DNA of 64,000 nucleotides. Origin: Hymenobacter cyanobacteriorum (lineage in GTDB: Bacteria > Bacteroidota > Bacteroidia > Cytophagales > Hymenobacteraceae). The stretch covers positions 124,001-188,000 of the forward strand of contig NZ_JALBGC010000006.1 of assembly GCF_022631375.1 (NCBI RefSeq), given 5' to 3'. The notes beneath the pieces were generated by a model. It had not been told where the DNA came from and ran no database searches. It was given only the letters and a program-made list of their open reading frames with translations. Each line of letters begins with the position of its first letter. Positions within the stretch are counted from its first letter, which is position 1. Of this stretch, positions 45,109 to 54,156 are shown piece by piece. Made by a program: the position numbers and the translations under genes.

Positions 45109-46296
45109 ATGGAAACCGTTACTACTGCCGTTGCACCCGCTCCCGCCTACCGCCTCGGAGACTTGATTCGCTACTTCCTGCGGCTGGGCAGCCTGGGCTT
45201 CGGCGGCCCGGTGGCCCTCATCGGCTACATGCACCGCGACCTGGTGGCCGAGCGCGGCTGGATAAGCGAAGGCGAATACAAAGACGGGTTGGCGCTGGCC
45301 CAGATTGCGCCCGGTCCGCTGGCCGCGCAGCTGGCCATCTACCTGGGCTACGTGCACTACCGCCTGTTGGGTGCCACGCTCGTGGGCCTGGCTTTTGTGC
45401 TGCCTTCCTTCCTGATGGTGCTGGCCCTGAGCATCGCCTACACCGCCTACGGCGGCCTGCCGTGGATGCAGGCGGTGTTCTACGGGGTCGGGGCGGGGGT
45501 TATCGGCCTGATTACGGTCAGCGCGGTCAAGCTCACCCGCAAGTCGCTCGACCGCGACTACTGGTTGTGGGCCTACTACCTGGTGGCGGCCGCCGTCACC
45601 ATCGTCACCCACGAGGAGCCGGTGCTGCTCTTTCTCGGGGCCGGGCTGGTGCAGTGGCTGCGCAAAGCGCCGCCGATGGGCTGGCTGCGCCGGTCGGGCC
45701 GGGCCCTGAGCCTGGCCCCGGTGAGCGGGCTGCTGCTTATAGCCATAGCCAGTCGCGCCCAGTCGGGCGAGCTGGCCCGGATTTTCTGGTTCTTCACTAA
45801 AGCGGGCGCGTTTGTCTTCGGCAGCGGGCTGGCCATCGTGCCGTTCCTGCACGCGGGCGTGGTGGAGCAGTACGACTGGCTCAGCGACGCGCAGTTTCTC
45901 GACGCCGTGGCCGTGGCCATGATTACGCCGGGGCCGGTAGTCATCACCGTGGCCTTCATCGGCTACCTGGTGGCGGGGCTGCCCGGCGCGTGCGTGGCGG
46001 CGCTGGCCACGTTTCTGCCCTGCTACGTGCTGACGGTGGTGCCGGCCCCGTACTTCAAGAAGTACGGCCAGCGCCCGGCCATTCAGGCGTTCGTGGCAGG
46101 CATCACGGCGGCGGCCATCGGGGCCCTGAGCGGGGCCGTGGTGGTACTGGCCCAGCGCACGCTGGTGGACGGGCCCACGGTGCTGCTGGCGGCCCTTACA
46201 GGACTGGCGCTGTGGAAAGCCCCCAAGCTCAAGGAGCCGGTGCTCATCCTGCTCGCCGCCGGCGCCGGCGTGTTGCTCACCCTGTGGTGGCCCTGA
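45109..46296 (+). CDS. chrA: Chromate efflux transporter
   Basis: 395 residues, the long two-domain ChrA form. The N-terminal CHR half has GFGGPVALIGYMHRDLVAER, GWISEGEYKDGLALAQIAPG and a Pro-rich helix. The C-terminal half has FVFGSGLAIVPFLHAGVVEQ and AVAMITPGPVVI. It exports chromate using the proton motive force. It ends the ChrB-AraC, ChrB, DUF1259, ChrA cluster. Confidence 0.95.
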   Translation: METVTTAVAPAPAYRLGDLIRYFLRLGSLGFGGPVALIGYMHRDLVAERGWISEGEYKDGLALAQIAPGPLAAQLAIYLGYVHYRLLGATLVGLAFVLPSFLMVLALSIAYTAYGGLPWMQAVFYGVGAGVIGLITVSAVKLTRKSLDRDYWLWAYYLVAAAVTIVTHEEPVLLFLGAGLVQWLRKAPPMGWLRRSGRALSLAPVSGLLLIAIASRAQSGELARIFWFFTKAGAFVFGSGLAIVPFLHAGVVEQYDWLSDAQFLDAVAVAMITPGPVVITVAFIGYLVAGLPGACVAALATFLPCYVLTVVPAPYFKKYGQRPAIQAFVAGITAAAIGALSGAVVVLAQRTLVDGPTVLLAALTGLALWKAPKLKEPVLILLAAGAGVLLTLWWP

Positions 46297-46369
46297 TAAG
46301 ACGCGGCCGAGGCAATATGAAGCGTTCGCGAGAAAGCAGTGGTGAAGCAATGACGAGGATAGTTTGGCT

Positions 46370-46621
46370 TCAGCAGAGTTGGTCCGATGGAGCTAGGTAG
46401 CCAGAATGTAGCCGCAGGCAAGCAGGCGTCCGCCGACTGTGAAAGCGGCCTTCAATGGCATAGCGCAGTTCCAGTAGACTCAATGCTCCTTCGATGAACA
46501 ACTCGTAGAGGTCAGCGCAACGAGGCCCGTGCAACAGTCCCCTGACTTGCATACGGGCACGAGCCTGCGTTACAGCATAACGTCGCTCCAATGAGGGCGT
46601 GGTAAATAAGATAAAGGACAT
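46370..46621 (-). CDS. Small protein paralogous to 46665-46883
   Basis: 83 residues from the ATG at 46619-46621 (a longer start at 46636 is possible). The central part ERRYAVTQARARMQVRGLLH then DLYELFIEGALSLLELRYAI aligns with the neighbouring protein at conserved positions. Such short YE...G.LsL.E. proteins in Bacteroidota resemble antitoxin VbhA-like domains. Function unknown. Confidence 0.5.
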   Translation of the reverse strand: MSFILFTTPSLERRYAVTQARARMQVRGLLHGPRCADLYELFIEGALSLLELRYAIEGRFHSRRTPACLRLHSGYLAPSDQLC

Positions 46622-46664
46622 CGGTGCGCGCACCACAGCAGGACGTTAGCACGGTGATAACGGC

Positions 46665-46883
46665 TTAACAGTCCAGCTTGTTTTGCGAGGGGCGAGGAGC
46701 CAGGGCCTCCTTTTCGAGCAGGGCCTCCACTTCCGAGAGTAATAACTCGCCGGCTACGAAACGGGCCAGCAACTGACGCTCGTAAGGCCCCGGTTCCAAG
46801 GTGGTGCGCTCCGACAGGGCAAGGGCAAAATTCACCGCGTGCTGTCGATGCTCGGGTGCTTCAAACAGCAGGGAGTAATTCAC
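46665..46883 (-). CDS. Small antitoxin VbhA-like protein
   Basis: 72 residues from GTG 46881-46883 (no ATG available). YERQLLARFVAGELLLSEVE followed by ALLEKEA fits the short helical domain found in VbhA-like antitoxins and many small Bacteroidota proteins. A toxin partner is not adjacent. It is the first gene after the palindromic operator at 46964-46991 and is probably co-transcribed with 46370-46621. Confidence 0.55.
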   Translation of the reverse strand: MNYSLLFEAPEHRQHAVNFALALSERTTLEPGPYERQLLARFVAGELLLSEVEALLEKEALAPRPSQNKLDC

Positions 46884-46963
46884 CCGACAAAGTTAAAGGA
46901 CATCCAGGAGAGCAAACAAGCTGAGCATTAGCCGTTTTTGCGGTGTAAATACGTGTTTTGCTA

Positions 46964-46991
46964 GTTTAACTACCTGCGGAGGTAGGTAAAC
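46964..46991. promoter_or_regulatory. 28-bp palindromic operator (TetR-like)
   Basis: GTTTAACTACCT and AGGTAGGTAAAC are 12-bp arms matching at 11 positions, separated by GCGG. This size and symmetry resemble TetR-family operators. It lies 81 bp upstream of the small antitoxin-like gene. No TetR-family gene is in the window. Confidence 0.5.
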
Positions 46992-47057
46992 GCGGGCAGC
47001 CGGGCCTGGCAGCGAAACGTTTTGCGAAATGACTCGGTGAGCAGGCCCGGTTAAGAG

Positions 47058-47891
47058 CTAAAACGTGGGCGGAGTTGGGTTCAGGTCAGAATCCAGAAAG
47101 TCGGTAATCATCGGCACGAGCCAGTCAGCCCGCTGCATCATCCCAATGTGGGTGGTGCCGGGCAGAATGGCCAGGCGGGACGGCGGCAGGCCGTGCAGGT
47201 CGCCCATCTTACCGCCGCCTTTGGCCCGGAACAGGTCCAGCGCGTGCTCGTATCGCACGCCGTCGGCGTCGCCCAGGGCCAGGAACAGCGGCGCCTCAAT
47301 GGCTTTTACCGCGTCGGACCAATTATAGGGCTGCACGTCGATGGCCTTTACCTTCTGCACGAATTCCGGAAAGTGGGCGGCCTCGTTGCCCCATTCGAGG
47401 TACTGCTGTCGAATGGAGCTGCCCTCGAACATCTCGGCCGTGAATGTGGCAAAGCTGGCCTCTACGTCGGGCCACCAGCCGTCGTGCGCGTAGGCACCCG
47501 AGAGCACCACGAGCCGGCGCACCCGCGCCGGGTGGCGCACCGCGACCTGGAACGCTACCCCACCGCCCATGCTGTAGCCCAGCACGTCGGCTTGCTCGAT
47601 GTTGAGGAAGCGGAGCAGCCCGGCCACGTCGTCGGCCATGGCTTCGTAGCTGATTGTCCGGTCAATGTCCCGGGTGCGGCCGTGGCCCTGCATTTCCGCC
47701 ACAATCACCTGCCGGCTTTGGGCCAGCTGCGGCAGGAAGTGCGCCCAGTTCAGGGGGATGGTCATGTAGGAGCCGTGTAGCAGCACGAGGGGCTTTCCCT
47801 GGCCATGCACTTCGTAGTAAAGCCGGAGCCCGTTGACGTCGGCGTAACCGCTCCGTGCCGGCTGGGTAATCTGGTTGGCTTTCGTTTCCAT
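47058..47891 (-). CDS. Alpha/beta hydrolase
   Basis: 277 residues. Core landmarks are VLLHGSYM (oxyanion region), GYSMGGG (nucleophile elbow Ser) and, near the C-terminus, LPGTTHIGM with the catalytic His; the acid is likely in ALGDADG. No signal peptide. The substrate is unknown. It is preceded by the DUF1579-like protein 39 bp upstream, likely an operon. Confidence 0.88.
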   Translation of the reverse strand: METKANQITQPARSGYADVNGLRLYYEVHGQGKPLVLLHGSYMTIPLNWAHFLPQLAQSRQVIVAEMQGHGRTRDIDRTISYEAMADDVAGLLRFLNIEQADVLGYSMGGGVAFQVAVRHPARVRRLVVLSGAYAHDGWWPDVEASFATFTAEMFEGSSIRQQYLEWGNEAAHFPEFVQKVKAIDVQPYNWSDAVKAIEAPLFLALGDADGVRYEHALDLFRAKGGGKMGDLHGLPPSRLAILPGTTHIGMMQRADWLVPMITDFLDSDLNPTPPTF

Positions 47892-47930
47892 GAGAGGAGT
47901 TGAGTTGCTGTAAAGCCCGGCCGGTGGCCG

Positions 47931-48392
47931 CTACCGGATACGTGTGTAAATGAGGTCCAAATCCGGCTCCCATTGCGCACCGTCTTTCGACATCTCCCCC
48001 TTGCTGACGATGGTATTGCCGTCGTCGGCGAACGTAAACATGTAGCGCTGAGCGAACTCTGGGCCGCTACGCCACCACTCCAGCACGTTGCCCTGAAAAC
48101 TGACCTCACACTTACGCGAAACCTGCCGCTCGTCGAAGTAGAGCATGAACCATTCCTTCCGGGTGTTGTCACTGCCAAAAATGGCCACGTTCGCCGGGAA
48201 GCCCTCTTCCGCAAGGGTGGCGTGCATGAGCACAAAGGCCCCCCCTTCCAGCCACTGAAACGAAGCCTGGCCGTGCAGGGTCTTGCCGGGCAGCTGCGGG
48301 TGGGTGCCGGTTGTTTTCCATTCCCCAATCAGGGCACCGAAGGCGGTGAGCGCCGGATTGGGTATGGCGGCGCGGTGGTCAGCATTTTTCAA
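47931..48392 (-). CDS. DUF1579-like soluble protein
   Basis: 153 residues with a TTG start at 48392 (no in-frame ATG upstream before a stop). FGALIGEWKTTGTHPQLPGK, FQWLEGGAFVLMHATLAEEG, LEWWRSGPEFAQRYMFTFAD look like a small ligand-binding lipocalin-like beta fold seen in DUF1579-type proteins. Role unknown; paired with the hydrolase. Confidence 0.6.
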   Translation of the reverse strand: MKNADHRAAIPNPALTAFGALIGEWKTTGTHPQLPGKTLHGQASFQWLEGGAFVLMHATLAEEGFPANVAIFGSDNTRKEWFMLYFDERQVSRKCEVSFQGNVLEWWRSGPEFAQRYMFTFADDGNTIVSKGEMSKDGAQWEPDLDLIYTRIR

Positions 48393-48669
48393 AGCAGGGG
48401 GTCCAAGGTGAAGGCCTATTAACGACAGATTACTACCATGACGCAGCCCTGGGGTGCTGGGTTTTTAGCTATTACCCACCATGCTAATCTACCAGAGATG
48501 CGTGGGACGAGGGAGTTAGCCTGGCGGGCGACAGTACGCTAAGGTCTATTGGCCTGAGCCAGTGTCAATCAGTAATACTTACTCTCAACGACCGGCAGCT
48601 AAATAGCAAAGAGTTACGTACGATGAGCAACTTCTGCGCCTTTGCCGGTTCCTTTTTTGCCTTTTTCTG

Positions 48670-48963
48670 ATGTCTAAAGTACCTGTGCCGACCGTTGCCT
48701 TCACCGAGCCGCTGACCAGCCCGCCGCGGGTCCACCGCCCGGCCACGCTGGCGGAGCTGCTGGAAGTGGCCGGCACCCGCAAACGCATTGTGGAAGCCTG
48801 GGGCGTGTCGGCCCGCACCTACGACACGCGCAAGCGCAGCCCCAACACCTGCACCATCGGCGAGCTGCAGCAGCTGGCCCGGGTGCTCCACGTTTCCGAG
48901 GCGGAGCTGTTTGCCGTGGTGCGGGCCGAGGCCGCTCAGGTACCAGTGGTGCCGGCCGCCTAA
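48670..48963 (+). CDS. Small HTH-type protein
   Basis: 97 residues. TLAELLEVAGTRKRIVEAWG, VSARTYDTRKRSP and TIGELQQLARVLHVSEAELF form a compact helix-turn-helix-like layout with a basic loop, similar to XRE-like proteins. It starts 55 bp before the histidine kinase gene in the same direction. A regulator of the kinase operon is plausible. Confidence 0.6.
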   Translation: MSKVPVPTVAFTEPLTSPPRVHRPATLAELLEVAGTRKRIVEAWGVSARTYDTRKRSPNTCTIGELQQLARVLHVSEAELFAVVRAEAAQVPVVPAA

Positions 48964-49017
48964 GCATTATCCCCCGGTACATAGTAAAGCCTATTTCCTT
49001 GCCTTATTCCCCGCTAC

Positions 49018-51585
49018 ATGCCTGACTCCCTAGGGCTGCTTACGACCGTTGCCCCCCCTGACCAGCTGCTGCGCGACCTGTTGGCTGTTTCCCTGACCGG
49101 CGTCATTCTCTACACCCCGATGTACGACCCGGCGGGCTCGGGCGAGATAGTCGACTTCACCTTCGAGTACCTCAACCCCACGGCCCAGCGCATGATGGCC
49201 ATGCCGGAGGTGCCCACCGTGACGCACAACCAGCAGTGGCCCCACAGCAAGGCGCACGGCACCTTCCAGTTCCACGTCGAGGCCTACGTGAGCGGGGAGC
49301 CGCGCGAGTACAACGTCAACTACCAGGCCGACGGCTACGACAACTACTACCGACTGGCCGCCCGCCGTTCAGGACCCGGCCTGCTGGTGAGCTTTACCGA
49401 CACGGCCGACCAGCCCCGCTCCCCCGTCGAAGTGGCGCTGCGCGAGGCCCAGGCCGCCGAAAAAGCCGCCCGCGCCGATGCCGAAGCCCAGCGCCAGCTG
49501 CTGCAGGAGGTGTTTCACCAGGCGCCGGTGGCCATCGCCCTGCTCGACGGGCCCACCTACCGCATTACCTTGGCCAACCCCACCGTGTGCGAGCTCTGGA
49601 CGCGGCCGGAAGAACAGCTGCTGAGCCGCCCCCTGCTCGACGCCATGCCCGAGCTGCAGGGCCAGGGCATCGACACGCTGCTCGACGGCGTGCTGCACAG
49701 CGGCCAGCCGTTTGTGGGCACTGAGCTGCCGTTCGACGTGGTGCGCCACGGCCGACGCGAAACCATCTACTTCAACTTCGTTTACCAGCCCCAGCGCAAC
49801 GTTCGGGGCGAGACGACCGGCGTGCTGGTGGTGGCCACCGACGTCACTCCCGTTGTGGTCGCCCGCCAGAAGGTGGAAGCGCAGGAGCAGGAAACGGCGG
49901 CCCTGAACGAAGAGCTGGCCGCGGCCAACGAGGAAATCCAGGCCAACAACGAAGAACTACAGTCCAGCCAGACCGAGCTCCTGAGCCTCAACCAGGAACT
50001 CGAAGCCCACGTGCAGCAGCGCACCTTCGAAGTTAATGCGGCCCGCGCCGAAGCCGAGGAGCAGCGCAACCGCCTGGAGCGGCTGTTCCGGCAGGCCCCG
50101 GCCCTGATTAATCTCTTCACCGGCCCCGACCACGTGCTGACCCTGGTGCACCCGAAAACCGAGCTGCTGCTGCCCAACCGGCCCCTGCTGGGACTCCCCC
50201 GCCGCCAGGCCCTGCCCGAGCTGCCCGAAGAGCAGCACGAGCCCCTCGACCGCGTGTACCGCACCGGCGAGGCCGTGCATCAGCCCGAGCGCCTGACCCG
50301 CCTCGACCGCTTCGACACCGGCCAGCTCAGCGACGTGTACCTGGATGTGGTCTACCAGCCGCTCTTCGACGCGGCCGGCCGCATCGAGGGCGTGATGAGC
50401 TTTGCCCTGGACGTGACCGAGCGGGTGCGGGCCCGCCAGGAGCGGGAGGCGCAGCGCCAGCAGCTCTACGACCTGTTCATGCAGGCGCCGGCGGCTATCT
50501 GTATCCTGGCCGGCCCGGAGCTGGTGTACGAGCTGGTGAATCCCGGGTATCAGGACCTGTTTCCGGGCCGTGAGCTGATGGGCCGCCCCATCCTCGACGC
50601 CCTGCCCGAAATCGCCGGGCACGCCGTGTACCAGGGCTTCCGGGATGTGTACGACACCGGCGTCACGCTCGAAGCCCAGGCGCTGCTCATTCCGCTGGCC
50701 CGGCCCGGGGACGGGGAGCTCGAAGACCGCTACTTCAACTACATCCAGCAGGCCCGCCGCGGGCCCGACGGCCGGCCCGATGGCGTGCTGGTGTTTGCCT
50801 TTGAAGTCACCGAGCAGGTCCAGGCCCGCCAGCAGGCGCAGGCGCTGGCCGCCGAGCTGACCACCGCTAACCAGCAGCTCTCGCGCACCAACGTGGACCT
50901 GGACAACTTCATCTACACGGCCTCGCACGATTTGAAAGCTCCCATCAGCAACCTGGAAGGCCTCGTGCTGCTGCTGCGGGAGGAGCTGCCCGCCGCCGTG
51001 GCCCAGGACCGGCACGTGGCCCCGACGCTCACGCGCATGCTCGATTCGGTGGAGCGCTTCAAGCGCACCATCGACCACCTGACCGAAGTCAGCAAGCTGC
51101 AGCAGGCCCACGCCCCGGAAACCACCGCCGTGGACCTGGCCGCCGTGGTCGAGGACGTGCGAGAGGACCTGCACCCGCTGATTCAATCGCTGAATGCCCA
51201 GCTGGCCATCGGCGTGACCGACTTTCCACCCGTTCTTTTTTCCGAGAAAAACCTGCGGAGCGTGGTGTACAACCTGCTCAGCAACGCCCTCAAGTACCAC
51301 GCCCCCGACCGCCGGCCCCACGTGGATGTGCGGGCGCACGCGCTACCGGGCTTCACCGTGCTGGAGGTCCACGACAACGGCCTGGGCATTGCGCCCGAAC
51401 ACCTGCCCCGGCTCTTCACCATGTTTCAGCGCTTCCACGACCACGTGGAGGGCACCGGTATTGGCCTGTACATGGTCCAGCGCATGGTCGAGAATGCCGG
51501 CGGCCGCATCGAGGTCCACAGCCAGCTCGGTTCCGGCACCACCTTCTTCGTGCACCTGCCCCACGCGCCCGTGGCCACTTCGTAG
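49018..51585 (+). CDS. Multi-PAS sensor histidine kinase
   Basis: 855 residues. Three PAS-type modules (about 150-285, 355-475, 480-610) with a Glu/Gln-rich coiled coil between the first two (AANEEIQANNEELQSSQTEL). The HisKA-like region has DNFIYTASHDLKAPISNLEG with phosphorylatable His637. The ATPase domain has NLLSNALKYH, DNGLGIAPEHL and GTGIGLYMVQRMVENAGG. No membrane helix, so it is cytoplasmic. The response regulator and KaiB-like genes follow directly. Confidence 0.94.
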   Translation: MPDSLGLLTTVAPPDQLLRDLLAVSLTGVILYTPMYDPAGSGEIVDFTFEYLNPTAQRMMAMPEVPTVTHNQQWPHSKAHGTFQFHVEAYVSGEPREYNVNYQADGYDNYYRLAARRSGPGLLVSFTDTADQPRSPVEVALREAQAAEKAARADAEAQRQLLQEVFHQAPVAIALLDGPTYRITLANPTVCELWTRPEEQLLSRPLLDAMPELQGQGIDTLLDGVLHSGQPFVGTELPFDVVRHGRRETIYFNFVYQPQRNVRGETTGVLVVATDVTPVVVARQKVEAQEQETAALNEELAAANEEIQANNEELQSSQTELLSLNQELEAHVQQRTFEVNAARAEAEEQRNRLERLFRQAPALINLFTGPDHVLTLVHPKTELLLPNRPLLGLPRRQALPELPEEQHEPLDRVYRTGEAVHQPERLTRLDRFDTGQLSDVYLDVVYQPLFDAAGRIEGVMSFALDVTERVRARQEREAQRQQLYDLFMQAPAAICILAGPELVYELVNPGYQDLFPGRELMGRPILDALPEIAGHAVYQGFRDVYDTGVTLEAQALLIPLARPGDGELEDRYFNYIQQARRGPDGRPDGVLVFAFEVTEQVQARQQAQALAAELTTANQQLSRTNVDLDNFIYTASHDLKAPISNLEGLVLLLREELPAAVAQDRHVAPTLTRMLDSVERFKRTIDHLTEVSKLQQAHAPETTAVDLAAVVEDVREDLHPLIQSLNAQLAIGVTDFPPVLFSEKNLRSVVYNLLSNALKYHAPDRRPHVDVRAHALPGFTVLEVHDNGLGIAPEHLPRLFTMFQRFHDHVEGTGIGLYMVQRMVENAGGRIEVHSQLGSGTTFFVHLPHAPVATS

Positions 51586-51608
51586 TTTTTCCGCTTACCC
51601 TTCGCTGC

Positions 51609-52028
51609 ATGTCCGCCATTTCCTGTGCCCTGCTCGTCGACGATGACGACACCACCAACTTCCTCAATCAGCGCCTGCTGGAGCGCCTCTCCATCACTGA
51701 CACCGTGCTGGTGGCCGGCAATGGTCAGGAGGCCCTGAACCTGCTGCACCAGCACTGTGAGCTGCCCACTTCGCCCACCTGCCCGGCCCTGATTCTGCTC
51801 GACATGAAGATGCCACTGATGAACGGCTTCGAGTTCCTGCAGGCCTACGCCCAGCAGCCCCAGCGCCAGAAGCCGCCCGTGGTCATCATCATGCTCACCA
51901 CGTCCCTGAACCCGGGCGACGTGGAGCGGATGCAGAACCTGCCCATTGCCGGCTACCTCACCAAGCCGCTCACCACCGAAAAAATCACCCGGATTATGCA
52001 GGAGCATTTTAGCTACCTGGCTTCCTGA
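51609..52028 (+). CDS. Single-domain response regulator
   Basis: 139 residues of receiver domain only. Acidic pocket DDDD (11-14), phosphorylation Asp65 (LLDMKMP), Thr97 (MLTTS) and Lys119 (LTKPL) are present. No output domain, so it relays or sequesters phosphate from the kinase 23 bp upstream. Confidence 0.94.
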   Translation: MSAISCALLVDDDDTTNFLNQRLLERLSITDTVLVAGNGQEALNLLHQHCELPTSPTCPALILLDMKMPLMNGFEFLQAYAQQPQRQKPPVVIIMLTTSLNPGDVERMQNLPIAGYLTKPLTTEKITRIMQEHFSYLAS

Positions 52029-52101
52029 GCGACACGGGCCTGGGAGTGAGCTCGGCCCCATCTAAATGTATTCTTAATGCATCCACGTCAGATTTTTCTC
52101 T

Positions 52102-52425
52102 GTGTCCGCTGATATATCCGATTCACGTGCCCCGGCAAGCCAAGCCCCAGTAGCGGAGAGTGAGTACGAGCTGCAGCTTTTTATCGCCGGCCCCTCGCTT
52201 CGCGCCGAGGCGGCCCTGCGCAACCTGGAAGCCATTTGTGCCCGGTACCTGGTGGGCCGCCACTCCCTAACCGTCGTGGACTTGCTGGAGCACCCCGAGC
52301 GCGCCCAGCAGGACGGCATCCTCGGCGTGCCCTGCCTGGTGAAATTGCGCCCCGGGCTCATCCGCCGCCTCGTCGGCGACCTCTCGCAGACCGACCGCGT
52401 GCTCAAAGTTCTCGGTTTAGCTTGA
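52102..52425 (+). CDS. KaiB-domain protein
   Basis: 107 residues from GTG 52102 (an upstream ATG is followed by a stop in the same frame). Core: YELQLFIAGPSLRAEAALRN, LEAICARYL, SLTVVDLLEHPERAQQDGIL, GVPCLVKLRPGLIRRLVGDL, matching the thioredoxin-like KaiB domain. In cyanobacteria KaiB binds KaiC; the same domain sits in kinase SasA. No kaiC gene is in the window. Here it probably works with the kinase and response regulator upstream. Confidence 0.85.
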   Translation: MSADISDSRAPASQAPVAESEYELQLFIAGPSLRAEAALRNLEAICARYLVGRHSLTVVDLLEHPERAQQDGILGVPCLVKLRPGLIRRLVGDLSQTDRVLKVLGLA

Positions 52426-52550
52426 GGAAACGGGTGGAAAGCCAGGACGCAGAGCCGTAGCAACGCCCGCACGAATCTTTTACGCAAGCCACGTCCTTCC
52501 CCATGCTTTCACCCCAGCCCGCAAGGGCATGGGGCTAGTTGCCGGGCCTT

Positions 52551-53828
52551 TTACCGCGCCGCCTCGAAGGCGCCCGCCATCATTTCCTGCTCGGTTCGGG
52601 ACAGCTGCTGCCGGCTGGCCACTTCGGGCCACTGCCGCACCGCGTGTACGACCTGGGTCAGGACCGTGTCGGCCTGGGCGGCCGAAAGCCGGAAGTAAGG
52701 CGCCACTTCCCGGGCCAGGTCCAAATCCAGCGCGTTGTCGGTTTCGGAGATGTTGAGCTTGAGACCCTGCCCGTGGCGAATCGGGTTCAGGTCGAAGGCC
52801 GGCGAGAGGCACCAGCCCTGGGGCGTGAGCAGAAAGCCGTGGTTGCGCAGGTGGTCGTCGGTGTTGGACACGCAGATGTTGAAGACAATGCGCCGCCAAA
52901 GCTCCGTCAGGTCCTCGGCCACGCGGGCGCCCTGCTGCACGAGCAGGCCAGCCAGGTCCAGGTAGCTGGCCCCGTCCTGGTGGTCGGTGCCGTCCTGGTA
53001 GCCCAGCAGGGTCATGGCGGAGGCAAAGTGCAGCCGCTCCCCAGTGGCCGTGCGGTCAAAGCGCTGGGAGAGGTAGGTGTGGTGGCGGCTGTTGAAGCGC
53101 TGGGCGCGGCCCGTGGCCACTTGCAGGCCGGCCGCCCGGGCCAGCTCGTTCACCACGGCTTCCCAGGCGCCCACGTCGTGCTCGTCCTGGCCGCTGGGAA
53201 ACTTGGCAATCCAGAGCCCGCCCTGCTCGTCCACCACGCTGGCCTTGGGCCGCGCCCCGCCCAGCGAGGAGCCGGGCGCCACCAGCATAAACAGCCACTT
53301 GAGGTAGTCCGGGTCATGAGGGGCGTCCACGCGCTCCAACTGCAGGCTGGCGTGCTCCAGTTCGCGCAGTGAAGTCCACGGCGGGGCCGCCATGGCTCGG
53401 TTGTCGTTGAGGAAGGGGCCCGCCGGGTCGGTCTTAAAGCGCAGCCCGCCCATGCGGTGCCCGTCGAAGACGCCCAGCAGGTAATCCGATTCGAGCAGCG
53501 GCCGCTCGCGGCGCTCTTCCTGCCGGGCCAGCGCCGCTTCGCGCCGGCGCAGGAGCAGCCGGCCCCAGCGGTCAGGCGAGGAATCCAGGAACAGGCCGAA
53601 GTTGGACTGGTCTTCGGGCAGGTACTGGGGGCCGGCAAACAGCTGCAGGGCGGGGTCCAGCGTCTGGGCCTGCGGCAAGGCCAGCCACTGCGCATCGTAG
53701 GCGAAGGAAAACACTTCCTTGCCCCGCACCGGCACGGCCGAGAGCGTGCCCATCCGGTGCGGCCCGGCGGGCAGCCCCTGCCAGTCGGCGTACACCAGCA
53801 GCTGGCGGCGTTCTACGGTCTTGGCCAC
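52551..53828 (-). CDS. hipA: HipA-family toxin kinase
   Basis: 425 residues from GTG 53826-53828, 4 bp after the hipB stop. Landmarks are SLGGARPKASVVDEQG in the N-lobe, the catalytic segment CVSNTDDHLRNHGFLL with Asp and Asn, and SPAFDLNPI as the magnesium-binding loop. HipA phosphorylates glutamyl-tRNA synthetase in Escherichia coli, causing growth arrest; the same target is assumed here. Full length is intact. Confidence 0.93.
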   Translation of the reverse strand: MAKTVERRQLLVYADWQGLPAGPHRMGTLSAVPVRGKEVFSFAYDAQWLALPQAQTLDPALQLFAGPQYLPEDQSNFGLFLDSSPDRWGRLLLRRREAALARQEERRERPLLESDYLLGVFDGHRMGGLRFKTDPAGPFLNDNRAMAAPPWTSLRELEHASLQLERVDAPHDPDYLKWLFMLVAPGSSLGGARPKASVVDEQGGLWIAKFPSGQDEHDVGAWEAVVNELARAAGLQVATGRAQRFNSRHHTYLSQRFDRTATGERLHFASAMTLLGYQDGTDHQDGASYLDLAGLLVQQGARVAEDLTELWRRIVFNICVSNTDDHLRNHGFLLTPQGWCLSPAFDLNPIRHGQGLKLNISETDNALDLDLAREVAPYFRLSAAQADTVLTQVVHAVRQWPEVASRQQLSRTEQEMMAGAFEAAR

Positions 53829-53832
53829 GGCG

Positions 53833-54156
53833 TTACTCGTTGAGGGATTGTTTGGGGGCCCGCGCGCTCACGACCAGTTCGGCATCCTGCAGCTTGCGGC
53901 CCAGTGCGTCGTCGGCGGCCAACGCCAGAATGGTCTTTTCCAGGCCCAGGACGAACAGCACCTGCAGGTAGCCGCCCATGCTCACCGTGGCACTCCCCTG
54001 CTCGATGGCGTGTAGGGTGTTGCGGCTGATGGCCGCGCGCTCGGCCACCCGGGCCGCGCTCAGCCTGCGGCGTAGGCGGGCCAGCCGGATGTTTTCGCCC
54101 GTCTGGGTTAACAATTGCTGCAGGCGGGGCAGCAGGACAACAGGTTCTTTAGACAT
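53833..54156 (-). CDS. hipB: HipB-like XRE antitoxin
   Basis: 107 residues from ATG 54156 (the frame upstream only translates the operator repeats). The HTH reads RLARLRRRLSAARVAERAAI, SRNTLHAIEQGSA with HipB-like FVLGLEKTILAL after it. It is predicted to neutralise HipA and to bind the repeats directly at its own start. Gene order antitoxin then toxin is normal for hipBA. Confidence 0.9.
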   Translation of the reverse strand: MSKEPVVLLPRLQQLLTQTGENIRLARLRRRLSAARVAERAAISRNTLHAIEQGSATVSMGGYLQVLFVLGLEKTILALAADDALGRKLQDAELVVSARAPKQSLNE

